From Arenibacterium halophilum (GTDB lineage Bacteria > Pseudomonadota > Alphaproteobacteria > Rhodobacterales > Rhodobacteraceae), in the NCBI RefSeq assembly GCF_005938225.1, contig NZ_VCPC01000001.1, positions 62,001-126,000 of the forward strand: a stretch of DNA of 64,000 nt, written 5' to 3'. The first letter of the stretch is position 1. Every line of letters starts with the position of its first letter. A model generated the notes under the pieces. That model worked only from the letters and a program-made list of their open reading frames with translations. It was not told the origin of the DNA and ran no database searches. A program made the position numbers and the translations under genes. This document shows positions 9,681-18,019 of the stretch, piece after piece.

Positions 9681-10415
9681 TCAGACCGCGCGCAGCAGCC
9701 GTTTCCGCGCCGCAGGGATTGCGCCGATTTCCACGCCGGTAAACACGTGCAGCGTGTTCATGTGCCGATCCACCACCGCATGATCGCTGACCCATCCCCC
9801 CATAACCAGATAGGTGCGCAGCAGGGGCGGCATCACCAGAAGCGCCTTCTTCGGGTCAGGTTTGCGCCGCAACCGCGCGGCAAAGCGGAACACATCAGGC
9901 GCCTTGACCCGCGGCAGCCAGCGTTTCGGCGCCAGGTGTTTCGCGCGCAGCATGGCGAAGGCATCAAGATAATGATCGGTTTCCACCCCGGCGAAAGAGG
10001 CGCAGCCAAACAGCATGTCGATGCCGTTTTCATCCACAAACCGGGCCATCGCGCCCCAGGCAACGCGCAGGATATCGCCATCGCGGCGGCCAGGGTCGAT
10101 GCAGAATCGGCCCATTTCCACCATCCGGCCTGCATACCCCCGCAGACCGGACAGATCGTAATACTGAGCCGAGTAGCAGCTTTCGATTTCCTCACCACCG
10201 GTCAGCACCAACATCCGAAAACAGCAGACAAGAGCGTTGTCCGAGATGTCATGCACCAGAACATGGACACAGACCGAATCGAAGGCATCACCGTCGCGCC
10301 CACCCAGGCCAAAACAGCGCCCCCGCAGATCACGTGCAGCGGCTATCGCATCTTCATCTTGCGTCAGCGTCACGCGATAGCGGCCCCGGCTGAACGGCGA
10401 CAGCGTGATCGGCAT
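9681..10415 (-). CDS. olsB: L-ornithine N-alpha-acyltransferase (OlsB-like)
   Basis: 244 residues. The pattern CYSAQYYDLSGL ... GRMVEMGRFCIDP ... FVDENGIDMLFGCASFAGV is that of OlsB, a GNAT-fold enzyme that moves a 3-hydroxyacyl chain from acyl carrier protein to ornithine, the first step to phosphorus-free ornithine lipids. These lipids are common in marine Rhodobacteraceae. Start ATG 10415 is preferred (CGGGAG upstream); the frame stays open for 21 further codons. No olsA-type second acyltransferase is adjacent, so the second step is presumably encoded elsewhere. Confidence 0.85.
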   Translation of the reverse strand: MPITLSPFSRGRYRVTLTQDEDAIAAARDLRGRCFGLGGRDGDAFDSVCVHVLVHDISDNALVCCFRMLVLTGGEEIESCYSAQYYDLSGLRGYAGRMVEMGRFCIDPGRRDGDILRVAWGAMARFVDENGIDMLFGCASFAGVETDHYLDAFAMLRAKHLAPKRWLPRVKAPDVFRFAARLRRKPDPKKALLVMPPLLRTYLVMGGWVSDHAVVDRHMNTLHVFTGVEIGAIPAARKRLLRAV

Positions 10416-10501
10416 GGGCAACTCCCGGGGCTGATGGCGCGTTGGCCGCGTCCTACCCTCAGGATATGACAGCGCCATGACCCGTGCCAGCCTCTGGCCG
10501 A

Positions 10502-10963
10502 TCAGTTGTCGAGAATCGCGCCCGGGCCGATGTTGCCAAGGTTGCCCAGCAACTGACGGATGAAGGTGCGGTCGGTTTCGCCGTTGTCCGTCACGCGGCG
10601 GTTCAGCGCAATCACGCGGCCCTGCTCCAGCCCGAAGCGCTCGATGTTGCGCACGATGCCCCGGCTGTCGAAGCTGATCGCCAGAACCTCGCGCGACACC
10701 TCTTTCGGCGCGGTCGCCCCATAGTGGCGCATCCGCGAGGCGACATAATAATAGCCATCGTTGTTCAGAACGCCGCTGACCCCGGGGGTACCCACGGCCT
10801 CGGTCACGCTGTCGCGGGTATCGCGCCCGACACTGATCTTGGCCAGGTCTTCGTCATTGGGCATATAGCCATGGTCGCGGTACTGGGTGATGCACCCGGC
10901 AACGGCAAGCGCCAGAACGGGGATGCAGATTCGGCGCACAGTTCTTCCAAACGACACGATCAC
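10502..10963 (-). CDS. bamE: Outer membrane assembly lipoprotein BamE
   Basis: 153 residues. The N-terminal lipoprotein signal ends in the lipobox LAVAGC with Cys24 as the lipidated residue. The mature part contains the SmpA/OmlA core: ISVGRDTRDSVTEAVGTP, then GYYYVASRMRHYG and an ending typical of alphaproteobacterial BamE (VIALNRRVTDNGETDR). It is a subunit of the BAM complex that folds beta-barrels into the outer membrane. It is divergent from yceD across 90 bases, as in many alphaproteobacteria. Confidence 0.92.
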   Translation of the reverse strand: MIVSFGRTVRRICIPVLALAVAGCITQYRDHGYMPNDEDLAKISVGRDTRDSVTEAVGTPGVSGVLNNDGYYYVASRMRHYGATAPKEVSREVLAISFDSRGIVRNIERFGLEQGRVIALNRRVTDNGETDRTFIRQLLGNLGNIGPGAILDN

Positions 10964-10979
10964 GGTATTTTGGCCCCTC

Positions 10980-11008
10980 TTGCCTTGCAGCCTTCCGGCT
11001 TTTATCCC
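10980..11008 (+). promoter_or_regulatory. Candidate promoter of yceD-rpmF-plsX-fabH
   Basis: TTGCCT and TATCCC separated by 17 bases in the bamE-yceD divergent gap, 45 bases before the yceD start. Moderate match only. Confidence 0.35.
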
Positions 11009-11053
11009 GATTACCGGCTCTGCGCCACCGGTTCAAGAAACGAAAGCTGTATC

Positions 11054-11590
11054 ATGACCAACTCCAAGGCCTTCCGCGTCGCCGATCTGCCCCAGAACAG
11101 CCCGACCCCGTTCGAGCTGCGCCCCGATCCGGCGTGGCTCCGCGCACTGGCAGAGGAGCTGGACGTGATCGACCTGCGCAAGGTTGTCTTTTCCGGCACG
11201 ATTACCGGACAGGGCCGGCGCGACTGGGTTTTGAAGGCGAAACTGGGCGCGACGGTTGTGCAGCCCTGCGTGGTCACGCTGGAGCCGGTGACCACCCGGA
11301 TCGACACCGACGTGCGCCGTACCTACCTGGCCGAGATGCCCGAGATTGACGCCGAAGAGGTCGAGATGCCCGAAGATGACACGCAAGAGCAGTTGGGCAC
11401 GGTGATCGACCCGGCACAGGTCATGGCCGAAGCCCTGGCGCTGGCATTGCCACTTTATCCACGCAAGGACGGGGCCGAGGTTGGCACGATGTCGGTGGCC
11501 GCACCGGGAATCGCCCCGCTGAGCGATGACGACGTGAAACCCTTTGCCGGATTGGCCAGCCTGCGGGACAAATTGCAAGACAAGGATTGA
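11054..11590 (+). CDS. yceD: YceD/DUF177 family protein
   Basis: 178 residues. The pattern LRKVVFSGTITGQGRRDWVLKAKLGATVVQPCVVTLEPVxT with an acidic loop and a terminal DDDVKPFAGLASLRDKL is typical of the DUF177/YceD proteins encoded directly before rpmF throughout bacteria. Its role is linked to 23S rRNA and L32 production, by genetic association rather than known chemistry. ATG 11054 opens the usual MTNxKAFRVADL start; the longer open frame upstream is antisense to bamE. Confidence 0.9.
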   Translation: MTNSKAFRVADLPQNSPTPFELRPDPAWLRALAEELDVIDLRKVVFSGTITGQGRRDWVLKAKLGATVVQPCVVTLEPVTTRIDTDVRRTYLAEMPEIDAEEVEMPEDDTQEQLGTVIDPAQVMAEALALALPLYPRKDGAEVGTMSVAAPGIAPLSDDDVKPFAGLASLRDKLQDKD

Positions 11591-11638
11591 CCCGGAACAC
11601 TCGGGCAAATATGCCGCGCCATGACCGCCAAAATCGGC

Positions 11639-11666
11639 TTGCGGTTCTAAAGAATCGCACTATTTT
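11639..11666 (+). promoter_or_regulatory. Weak candidate promoter of rpmF
   Basis: TTGCGG and TATTTT separated by 16 bases in the 212-base gap between yceD and rpmF. The long gap makes a separate promoter plausible, but the match is weak. Confidence 0.25.
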
Positions 11667-11802
11667 CGCGCGCTCACCGTAAATTTGGTTGGACAATGCC
11701 CGGGCCTGGCCCTAAACGCACGTCACACCGCACCGAACGGACGCAAACGCAACTTGGCCCGGCAGGCTGATCGCCCCGGACCGCAGCAACAAAGGTTGAG
11801 AC

Positions 11803-12009
11803 ATGGCTGTCCAACAGAACAAAGTTTCCAAGTCGCGCCGCAACAATCGTCGCGCTCATGACGCGCTTGTCGCCGCGAACCCGAACGAATGCTCCAACTG
11901 TGGCGAGCTGAAGCGCCCGCACCACATTTGCGCAGCCTGCGGCCACTACGACGACAAAGAAGTCGTTGCTCAGGTTGATGAAATCGATCTGGACGAAGAC
12001 GCGGCATAA
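11803..12009 (+). CDS. rpmF: 50S ribosomal protein L32
   Basis: 68 residues. [20 protein letters not shown] at the N-terminus and two CxxC pairs (CSNCGE and CAACGHY) that form the zinc site, with an acidic C-terminal tail. Zinc-binding (C+) form of L32. AAAGGTTGAGAC precedes the ATG. It lies between yceD and plsX in the conserved ribosome/lipid gene cluster; plsX starts 20 bases after its stop. Confidence 0.98.
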   Translation: MAVQQNKVSKSRRNNRRAHDALVAANPNECSNCGELKRPHHICAACGHYDDKEVVAQVDEIDLDEDAA

Positions 12010-12029
12010 GTCGAACGGCGGGCAATCGC

Positions 12030-13166
12030 ATGACGGCCCAGCCCCAGACTGCACCGGCATACCCCGCGCAGAAGGCGCGACGGATCGTGATATCCGTCGA
12101 TGCCATGGGCGGGGATTCCGGTGCTCAGGCGGTGGTGGCCGGCATGGCCGAATCCGCCGCCATCAATCCTGATATCGCTTTCCTTCTGCACGGCCCTCGG
12201 GCCGAGCTTGAGCCGCTTGTCGCGCGCCGGTCGGCGCAGCTGGACGGGCGGGTCGACTATTGCGACGTGCCCGATGTGGTTACGATGGAGGACAAGCCGA
12301 GCCACGTGGTGCGCCACGGCAACGGCACCTCCATGTGGTCGGCCGTGCAATCGGTGCGCGATGGGGCGGCCGCGGCGGCCGTGTCCTGTGGTAACACCGG
12401 CGCGCTGATGGCGCTGTCGATGTTGCGCCTTCGTCGCCTGCCCGGCGTGAACCGCCCCGCCATCGCCATTCTCTGGCCCTCGCGCAATCCGCAGGGGTTC
12501 AACGTGATGCTGGACGTGGGCGCCGATGTGCGCGCCGACGCGGGCGACCTGCTGCAATTTGCGCTGATGGGCGCCGCCTATGCTCGCACCGGGCTGGCGC
12601 TGGAACGCCCGCGGGTCGGGCTGTTGAATGTCGGCACCGAGGAACACAAAGGCCGGGCCGAGCTGAAAGAGGCACATGGCCTGATCTCCACCTGCGCCGC
12701 CGCCGGTGGCTTTGACTTTGTGGGATTCGTCGAAGGCTCGGACATTCCCGGCGATGTCGCGGATGTGATCGTGACAGACGGGTTCACCGGCAATGTCGCA
12801 ATCAAGACGGGCGAAGGCACCGCCGGGCTGATCGGCGACCTGCTGCGCGAGGCATTCCGGTATTCGTTCCTGTCCCGACTGGCGTCGCTGCTCGCTCTGA
12901 CCTCGCTTAACCGTTTGAAAACGCGCATTGATCCGCGCCGCGTGAATGGCGGCGTGTTTCTTGGGCTGAACGGCACGGTCGTGAAATCCCACGGCGGCGC
13001 GGACGCCACCGGCGTTTCGGCCGCGATCAAGCTGGCGTTCAAGCTGGCGCAATCCGGTTTTTCGGAAAAACTGGCCGCGCGGGTTGCATCCGCCGCAGAG
13101 CTTACCCAAAATGCCCGCGAAACGCCTGAAAAAACGGCGGATGAACAAAAAGAAGGACGGGCATGA
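12030..13166 (+). CDS. plsX: Phosphate acyltransferase PlsX
   Basis: 378 residues. RIVISVDAMGGDSGAQAVVAGM at the N-terminus, then SMWSAVQSVRDG, SCGNTGALMALSM, NVGTEEHKGRAELKEAH and DVIVTDGFTGNVAIKTGEG are the PlsX hallmarks. It makes acyl-phosphate from acyl-ACP for the PlsX/PlsY route to lysophosphatidate at the cytoplasmic membrane. It overlaps fabH by four bases (ATGA), so translation is probably coupled. The C-terminus carries an extra charged tail ([18 protein letters not shown]). Confidence 0.97.
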   Translation: MTAQPQTAPAYPAQKARRIVISVDAMGGDSGAQAVVAGMAESAAINPDIAFLLHGPRAELEPLVARRSAQLDGRVDYCDVPDVVTMEDKPSHVVRHGNGTSMWSAVQSVRDGAAAAAVSCGNTGALMALSMLRLRRLPGVNRPAIAILWPSRNPQGFNVMLDVGADVRADAGDLLQFALMGAAYARTGLALERPRVGLLNVGTEEHKGRAELKEAHGLISTCAAAGGFDFVGFVEGSDIPGDVADVIVTDGFTGNVAIKTGEGTAGLIGDLLREAFRYSFLSRLASLLALTSLNRLKTRIDPRRVNGGVFLGLNGTVVKSHGGADATGVSAAIKLAFKLAQSGFSEKLAARVASAAELTQNARETPEKTADEQKEGRA

Positions 13167-14134
13167 CACGCCGAGCCGTAGTGAAGGGTGTGGGGCACTA
13201 CCTACCCGAGCGCGTGGTGTTGAATTCTGAATTCGAAGCGACGCTGGACACGAGTGACGAATGGATTCGCAGCCGATCGGGCATCGAGCGGCGCCATTTT
13301 GCCGCCGAGGGCGAAACCACCTCGGCGCTTGCCACCCATGCCGCACGCAATGCGCTGGCCGATGCCGGAATCGAAGCTGATTCGATTGACGCCATCATTC
13401 TTGCCACCTCGACCGCCGACATGACCTTCCCCTCGGCTGCCACGATGGTACAGGCCGCACTGGGCATGACCCGCGGTTTTGCCTTCGACGTGCAGGCCGT
13501 CTGCGCAGGGTTCGTTTATGCGTTGGCCAATGCCAATGCGATGATCGCCTCGGGCCAGGCCGACCGGGTGCTGGTGATCGGCGCGGAAACCTTCAGCCGC
13601 ATCATGGACTGGACCGACAGATCGACCTGCGTGCTGTTCGGCGATGGCGCCGGGGCTTTGGTTCTGGAAGCCACGGAAGGCGCGGGCACCTCGGACGATC
13701 GCGGCATTCTGGCGACGGACCTGAATTCCGACGGGCGCTATCGCGACCTGTTGTATGTCGATGGCGGTGTGGCCACGCAAAACACCGGGTTCCTGCGGAT
13801 GCAGGGCAATCAGGTGTTCCGCCACGCGGTTGAAAAGCTCGCCAAGACGGCGGAAACCGCGCTGGAGCGGGCGGGCCTGACCAACGCGGATGTCGACTGG
13901 ATCGTGCCGCATCAGGCCAACATACGAATCATCCAGGGCACCGCGAAAAAGATGGGCGTTCCGATGGACCGCGTCGTCGTGACCGTGCAAGATCATGGAA
14001 ATACCTCGGCTGCATCGATCCCGCTGGCCCTGTCGGTTGCCAAAGGCCGGGGACAGATCAAACCGGGCGATCTGCTTGTGACAGAGGCGATTGGCGGCGG
14101 TCTGGCCTGGGGTGCGGTGGTGCTGCGCTGGTAG
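13163..14134 (+). CDS. fabH: 3-oxoacyl-ACP synthase III (KASIII)
   Basis: 323 residues, full length. The Cys-His-Asn triad is visible: [13 protein letters not shown] (Cys near 113), [10 protein letters not shown] (His near 250) and [13 protein letters not shown] (Asn near 280). It condenses acetyl-CoA with malonyl-ACP to start fatty acid synthesis. The start ATG overlaps the plsX stop. The reading frame ends 100 bases before ihfA, leaving room for that gene's own promoter. Confidence 0.97.
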   Translation: MTRRAVVKGVGHYLPERVVLNSEFEATLDTSDEWIRSRSGIERRHFAAEGETTSALATHAARNALADAGIEADSIDAIILATSTADMTFPSAATMVQAALGMTRGFAFDVQAVCAGFVYALANANAMIASGQADRVLVIGAETFSRIMDWTDRSTCVLFGDGAGALVLEATEGAGTSDDRGILATDLNSDGRYRDLLYVDGGVATQNTGFLRMQGNQVFRHAVEKLAKTAETALERAGLTNADVDWIVPHQANIRIIQGTAKKMGVPMDRVVVTVQDHGNTSAASIPLALSVAKGRGQIKPGDLLVTEAIGGGLAWGAVVLRW

Positions 14135-14180
14135 GACGGGCGGCTTTCCGCATTTAACCGTCTCTGCCAATTCCCTGATA

Positions 14181-14210
14181 TTGACAGGTAAATTGCCCTA
14201 CCCCTATGCT
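14181..14210 (+). promoter_or_regulatory. Strong sigma-70-type promoter of ihfA
   Basis: TTGACA (perfect -35) and TATGCT separated by 18 bases, 25 bases before the ihfA ATG in the 100-base fabH-ihfA gap. It is one of the best promoter matches in the window and implies that ihfA and the MerR gene are expressed independently of fabH. Confidence 0.7.
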
Positions 14211-14234
14211 TTTTCGAAACAACAGGGGAATGTC

Positions 14235-14537
14235 ATGAGCGAAAAGACACTGACGCGGATGGATCTGAGCGAAGCCGTCTTTCGCGAAGTCGGCCTGTCA
14301 CGCAACGAAAGTGCGCAGCTGGTTGAAAGCCTGCTGGAACATATGTCCGACGCGCTGGTGCGTGGCGAGCAGGTCAAGATTTCGTCGTTTGGCACCTTCA
14401 GCGTGCGCGACAAATCGGCCCGGATCGGCCGCAACCCGAAAACCGGCGAAGAGGTGCCAATTCAACCTCGCCGCGTGCTGACGTTCCGCCCCTCGCATCT
14501 CATGAAGGATCGTGTTGCCAGCGGCAACAAGGCCTGA
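14235..14537 (+). CDS. ihfA: Integration host factor subunit alpha
   Basis: 100 residues of the HU/IHF family: [20 protein letters not shown], then [30 protein letters not shown] with the Pro-bearing DNA-binding arm ([22 protein letters not shown]). It bends DNA as a heterodimer with IhfB. AACAGGGGAAT precedes ATG 14235; frame extension upstream is not supported. The MerR-type gene starts 12 bases after its stop, so they form a two-gene unit. Confidence 0.97.
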   Translation: MSEKTLTRMDLSEAVFREVGLSRNESAQLVESLLEHMSDALVRGEQVKISSFGTFSVRDKSARIGRNPKTGEEVPIQPRRVLTFRPSHLMKDRVASGNKA

Positions 14538-14548
14538 CAGGAGCCATT

Positions 14549-15556
14549 ATGTCGAAATCACCTGACGCGTTCCGCACCATCAGCGAAGTTGCGGAATGGC
14601 TTGGCGTTCAGGCGCATGTACTGCGATTCTGGGAAAGCAAATTCAGTCAGGTGAAACCCGTCAAACGTGCGGGCGGGCGAAGATACTATCGCCCGAACGA
14701 TATGCTGCTTTTGGGCGGGATCAAGAAGCTGCTGCATGAAGACGGCATGACGATCAAAGGCGCCCAGAAGATGCTGCGCGAACAGGGCGTCGCCGCGGTG
14801 GCCGCCATGTCACACCCCGTTGACGACGGGCTTGATGGCTCTGACTTTGTCGAGGCCGAGACCGATATCGAGATTGATATCGATGTTCCGGCCGAACCCG
14901 TTGAAGGTATGGTCGTCCCCTTCCCCAAAAGTCAGACCCCGGCGGCCGATTCGCCGTCCCGGCCTGTACCGGAAGACGCTGACAGCCTGCTGTCGCGTAT
15001 GGAAGCACAAGACGCCCCGGCCGACGACGCATTGCCAGATACCACTGAACCCGACGCCGGCGAAGATGAACTGGCGCCGCTTTCGGCCCGCGATATCGAC
15101 GCTCCGCCTGCCACCGACATCGACGTGGCCGATGCCGATGATGATTTTCAGGAATTCGGTCTTGGCTCTGCCACGGCGGACACGCCGGATTCAGTCGCTG
15201 TAACTGCTGACAGCGTGGAACAGCCTGCCGATCCCGCGCTTGCGGTGTCGGAACCCGAGGACGACATAGCTGCGCTGCCATCATTCCTGAATCGCCGGCT
15301 GACGCCAGAGGCTGATGCGCCCCCCTCCGGAGATGAGCCCGATGTGGAGAGGGCCGCTTCCAAAGCCTCTCCCAAACCCATCATCATTGATGCGCCAGAC
15401 CCGCCGTCCGACGATCAGATCGCCTATGTGCCCGGCCCCCTCGCTCGGCTGGCCGCAGAAGCGCCGATAGCGCCTGAACATCTGCCCGAGGTTGCCGCCG
15501 TGTTGGCCGACCTGCGCGCCTGGCATCAGCGCGCGACATCCGTGGCCGGACGCTGA
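14549..15556 (+). CDS. MerR-family regulator with long acidic C-terminal region
   Basis: 335 residues. The first 70 form a MerR-type winged helix: [41 protein letters not shown], and the helix [15 protein letters not shown]. Residues about 90-290 are low-complexity, very rich in Asp, Glu, Pro and Ala, with no effector-binding fold. A more ordered end ([20 protein letters not shown]...) follows. This ihfA-merR pair is standard in Rhodobacteraceae; targets are unknown. GACAGGAGCC precedes the ATG. Confidence 0.9.
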   Translation: MSKSPDAFRTISEVAEWLGVQAHVLRFWESKFSQVKPVKRAGGRRYYRPNDMLLLGGIKKLLHEDGMTIKGAQKMLREQGVAAVAAMSHPVDDGLDGSDFVEAETDIEIDIDVPAEPVEGMVVPFPKSQTPAADSPSRPVPEDADSLLSRMEAQDAPADDALPDTTEPDAGEDELAPLSARDIDAPPATDIDVADADDDFQEFGLGSATADTPDSVAVTADSVEQPADPALAVSEPEDDIAALPSFLNRRLTPEADAPPSGDEPDVERAASKASPKPIIIDAPDPPSDDQIAYVPGPLARLAAEAPIAPEHLPEVAAVLADLRAWHQRATSVAGR

Positions 15557-15599
15557 AAAACCTTTGGGAAAATCCTCTGTTCAGGACCGTGTTTTTCCC

Positions 15600-15627
15600 T
15601 TGTGCCCGATCTGAAAACCGCTATGTA
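15600..15627 (+). promoter_or_regulatory. Promoter of tRNA-Pro
   Basis: TTGTGC and TATGTA separated by 16 bases, ending 11 bases before the first base of the tRNA, exactly where a stable-RNA promoter is expected. Confidence 0.6.
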
Positions 15628-15638
15628 ACGCCCATCGT

Positions 15639-15715
15639 CGGGCTATGGCGCAGCCTGGTAGCGCGTCCGTCTGGGGGACGGAAGGTCGCAGGTTCGAGTC
15701 CTGCTAGCCCGACCA
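15639..15715 (+). tRNA. tRNA-Pro (anticodon GGG)
   Basis: A 77-base cloverleaf with encoded CCA. The acceptor stem CGGGCTA pairs with TAGCCCG (15705-15711), followed by A and CCA. The D arm contains GCGCAGCCTGGTAGCGC, the anticodon stem is TCCGT/ACGGA with loop CTGGGGG (anticodon GGG at 15673-15675), and the T arm is CGCAGGTTCGAGTCCTGC. It reads CCC/CCU proline codons. Confidence 0.98.
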
Positions 15716-15767
15716 ATTCTTGCCGACGATACCACGCCGCCATCCCGCAGATGCAGGAGGATGCGGC

Positions 15768-16847
15768 GTGACCGGTGTTTGCCCGAACCAGACAATCGAA
15801 CAGATGATCGCGCGCGGCGAAATCGCCGCCGCCCCCGCGATCCTTCCCGATCAGGTGCAGCCTGCCAGCCTAGATCTGCGCCTTGGCACCGTGGCCTATC
15901 GCATTCGTGCGTCCTTTCTGGCCGGACAAGGCCGCAGCGTGGCCGAGCGGCTGGAAGAATTCGAAATGCACCGGATCGACCTTTCGGCTGGCGCGGTTCT
16001 GGAAAAGGGCTGTGTTTATCTTGTCCCCCTGATGGAGCGGCTGGATCTGGCTGAAGGGATCACAGCCGTTGCCAACGCCAAAAGCTCGACCGGGCGGCTT
16101 GACCTTCTGACACGCACGATCACCGATGGCGGCACCGAATTCGATCGTATCACAGACGGCTACAGTGGACCCGTCTACGCTGAAATCTGCCCACGCTCGT
16201 TTTCTGTATTGGTGCGGCCGGGAATGCGGCTCAACCAGATCCGGTTCCGCAAGGGCCAATCGGTGCTGAGCGACGCCGACCTGGCCGCGCTGCACGCGAG
16301 GATGCCGCTGGTCGATACGCCGCCGGTGATCGAACAGGGCCTTGGCTTTTCCGTCGATCTGGCGCTGCCCGGATCGACCCTTGTGGGCTATCGTGCCAAA
16401 CCGCACACCGGCGTGATCGATCTGGACCGGATCGGGCACTACGACCCGACCGATTACTGGGAAGAGGTGCACGCCACCAACGGGTCGATCATTCTGGATC
16501 CGGGGGCTTTCTATATCCTTGTGAGCCGCGAATCCGTTCACATCCCGCCTGATTACGCGGCAGAGATGGCCCCCTATCTTGCCATGGTCGGTGAATTCCG
16601 CGTGCATTATGCGGGCTTCTTCGACCCGGGCTTTGGCCATGCCGCCGCCGGCGGCACCGGCTCGCGCGGGGTACTGGAAGTGCGCTGCCACGAAGCGCCA
16701 TTCGTGCTGGAACACGGGCAGGTTGTCGGCCGGCTGGTGTATGAACGCATGTCCGAAACGCCAACGCAGCTGTACGGCGCGGGCATCGCCTCGAATTATC
16801 AGGGCCAAGGGCTGAAGCTGGCGAAACACTTCAAGTCGGTAGGCTAA
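15768..16847 (+). CDS. dcd: 2'-deoxycytidine 5'-triphosphate deaminase, long alphaproteobacterial form
   Basis: 359 residues, about twice the length of the E. coli enzyme. Two dUTPase-like beta domains can be traced: QPASLDLRLGTVAYRIRASF with AKSSTGRLDLLTRTITDG in the N-terminal half, and GSIILDPGAFYILVSRE with FRVHYAGFFDPGFGH and EVRCHEAPFVLEHGQ in the C-terminal half. This matches the DCD family found in Alphaproteobacteria. It deaminates dCTP to dUTP for dTTP supply. The GTG start at 15768 is fixed by CAGGAGG seven bases upstream; it lies directly after tRNA-Pro. Confidence 0.9.
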   Translation: MTGVCPNQTIEQMIARGEIAAAPAILPDQVQPASLDLRLGTVAYRIRASFLAGQGRSVAERLEEFEMHRIDLSAGAVLEKGCVYLVPLMERLDLAEGITAVANAKSSTGRLDLLTRTITDGGTEFDRITDGYSGPVYAEICPRSFSVLVRPGMRLNQIRFRKGQSVLSDADLAALHARMPLVDTPPVIEQGLGFSVDLALPGSTLVGYRAKPHTGVIDLDRIGHYDPTDYWEEVHATNGSIILDPGAFYILVSRESVHIPPDYAAEMAPYLAMVGEFRVHYAGFFDPGFGHAAAGGTGSRGVLEVRCHEAPFVLEHGQVVGRLVYERMSETPTQLYGAGIASNYQGQGLKLAKHFKSVG

Positions 16848-16920
16848 CCGCCCCTGTTGGCGGCCATTTTCCGCCTATGCGGATTTTGGTATCGGGAACG
16901 CCCGGGCCGGGGTCGGCGTT

Positions 16921-16968
16921 GATCGTGCAATAGACCGGCCCGGAACGATCCGGGACCGGCACGCGATC
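16921..16968 (+). other. Long imperfect hairpin abutting the ribosome site of the SH3 gene
   Basis: Nested inverted repeats: the outer pair is GATCGTGC / GCACGCGATC and the inner pair CCGGCCCGGA / TCCGGGACCGG around an ACGA loop. The structure ends right before the AAGGAGAG ribosome site (16968-16975) of the gene at 16982. It may end dcd transcription or tune translation of the downstream gene. No U-run follows. Confidence 0.45.
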
Positions 16969-16981
16969 AAGGAGAGATACC

Positions 16982-17599
16982 ATGACCATCGCCCCGAAAC
17001 TTGCCGTCGCACTGATTGCCCTTGCTGGCCCAGCCGCGGCTCTGACAGCCGATACCACCACCGAATTGAACCTGCGCGCGGGTCCGGGCGCGCAGTACCC
17101 GGTCCTGGCAGTCGCCCAGCCCAACAGCACGCTTGATGTGCAGGGCTGTGTGGAATCTGGCCAATGGTGCAAGGTTTCATTGGCTGGAACCGAGGCTTGG
17201 GCCTATTCGCCCTACCTGACCGCAAAGCTCGGCCAGGATCCTGTTGTCATCTACGACAATATCGCTCCGCTCGAAGTCCAGACGATCACCTACCAATCGG
17301 TGAATAACGGTACGGTGACCGAGCTTGGCGAAAGCTTTGGCGACAAGCAAGGTGAGCTGATCGTGAACGGCCCGAAAGCAGTGCCGGGATACGCCCCCGA
17401 TGAACGTACCGTGCTATTCATTCAGGAAAACCCTGTCGAACCGATCTATCTTGACGGGGAAGTTGTTGTGGGTGCTGGCATTCCGGCCAACGTGGTCCTG
17501 ACTCCGGTGCCCGAGGTGGCCTATGATTATGCCAACGTGAACGGCCAGATGGTTCTGGTTGATCAGGGCAGCCGACGTATCGTCACCGTGATGCGGTAA
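16982..17599 (+). CDS. Exported SH3-domain / DUF1236-like protein
   Basis: 205 residues. A Sec signal peptide (residues 1-20, ending AGPAAA) is followed by a bacterial SH3 domain (about 24-82: ELNLRAGPGAQYPVLAVAQ ... WCKVSL ... AWAYSPYLT) and a C-terminal stretch resembling DUF1236 (VVVGAGIPANVVLTPVPE ... YDYANVNGQMVLVD ... RRIVTVMR). Bacterial SH3 domains often bind peptidoglycan, so a periplasmic cell-wall role is possible, but no enzyme domain is present. Start ATG 16982 after AAGGAGAG. Confidence 0.82.
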   Translation: MTIAPKLAVALIALAGPAAALTADTTTELNLRAGPGAQYPVLAVAQPNSTLDVQGCVESGQWCKVSLAGTEAWAYSPYLTAKLGQDPVVIYDNIAPLEVQTITYQSVNNGTVTELGESFGDKQGELIVNGPKAVPGYAPDERTVLFIQENPVEPIYLDGEVVVGAGIPANVVLTPVPEVAYDYANVNGQMVLVDQGSRRIVTVMR

Positions 17600-17618
17600 G
17601 CTGCGATGACGTCAGGAT

Positions 17619-17680
17619 GGGGGCTCTGCCCCCGTCCCTTCGGGACTCCCCCGGAGTATTTTCGGAATAATGAAACCGGC
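17619..17680 (+). repeat. Dispersed structured repeat, copy 1
   Basis: The core is GGGGGC..GCCCCC hairpin, then GTCCC-TTCG-GGGAC hairpin, then CCCCCGGAGTATTTTC and GGAATAATGAA. Copies 2 (28513) and 3 (35893) differ by only three to four bases. All three are in the same orientation and between convergent genes; here between the SH3 gene and the minus-strand gene ending at 17754. Confidence 0.85.
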
Positions 17681-17753
17681 GTGGACGTTCTGCTGGTTCA
17701 AGGCCACAGTCATGCCCGCCGGGAGCTGCGCGATTGCGGGCAGCTTGGCCTTC

Positions 17754-17996
17754 TCAGTCACGCGCATCATTGCGGGCAGCGCGGCGTGCGCGGCGTTTTT
17801 CGCGGATCGCGTCGCGTTCGGCCAGCCGGCGAGCCTGTCCCTCATCTTCCTGCCGACTTACCGCCGTCTCCGACTGGGTGGGTTGCTTGTTTTTTGAATG
17901 ACGTGAGGCTGCACGCACCGTGGCATTGACGCCCGAGTTGATCGCTTTGCGCATCACGATCTTCAGGAACATGTTGACGATCTGGTTCAGGTTCAT
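17754..17996 (-). CDS. Small basic hypothetical protein
   Basis: 80 residues. The N-terminal 35 residues form one amphipathic helix (MNLNQIVNMFLKIVMRKAIN), followed by a polar linker and a strongly basic C-terminal helix (RRLAERDAIREKRRARRAARN). It lies 23 bases downstream of scpB, with GAAAGGAGATCGCC before the ATG, so it is probably the last gene of the nagZ-scpA-scpB operon. In related genomes this place is often followed by tatABC; here the strand changes instead. Function unknown. Confidence 0.75.
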   Translation of the reverse strand: MNLNQIVNMFLKIVMRKAINSGVNATVRAASRHSKNKQPTQSETAVSRQEDEGQARRLAERDAIREKRRARRAARNDARD

Positions 17997-18019
17997 GGCG
18001 ATCTCCTTTCGGTGAGGCT

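Noticed and set aside
15639-15715. tRNA-Pro as an integration site
   Set aside because: The next genes are core (dcd) and no second copy of the tRNA 3' end or integrase is seen within the window.
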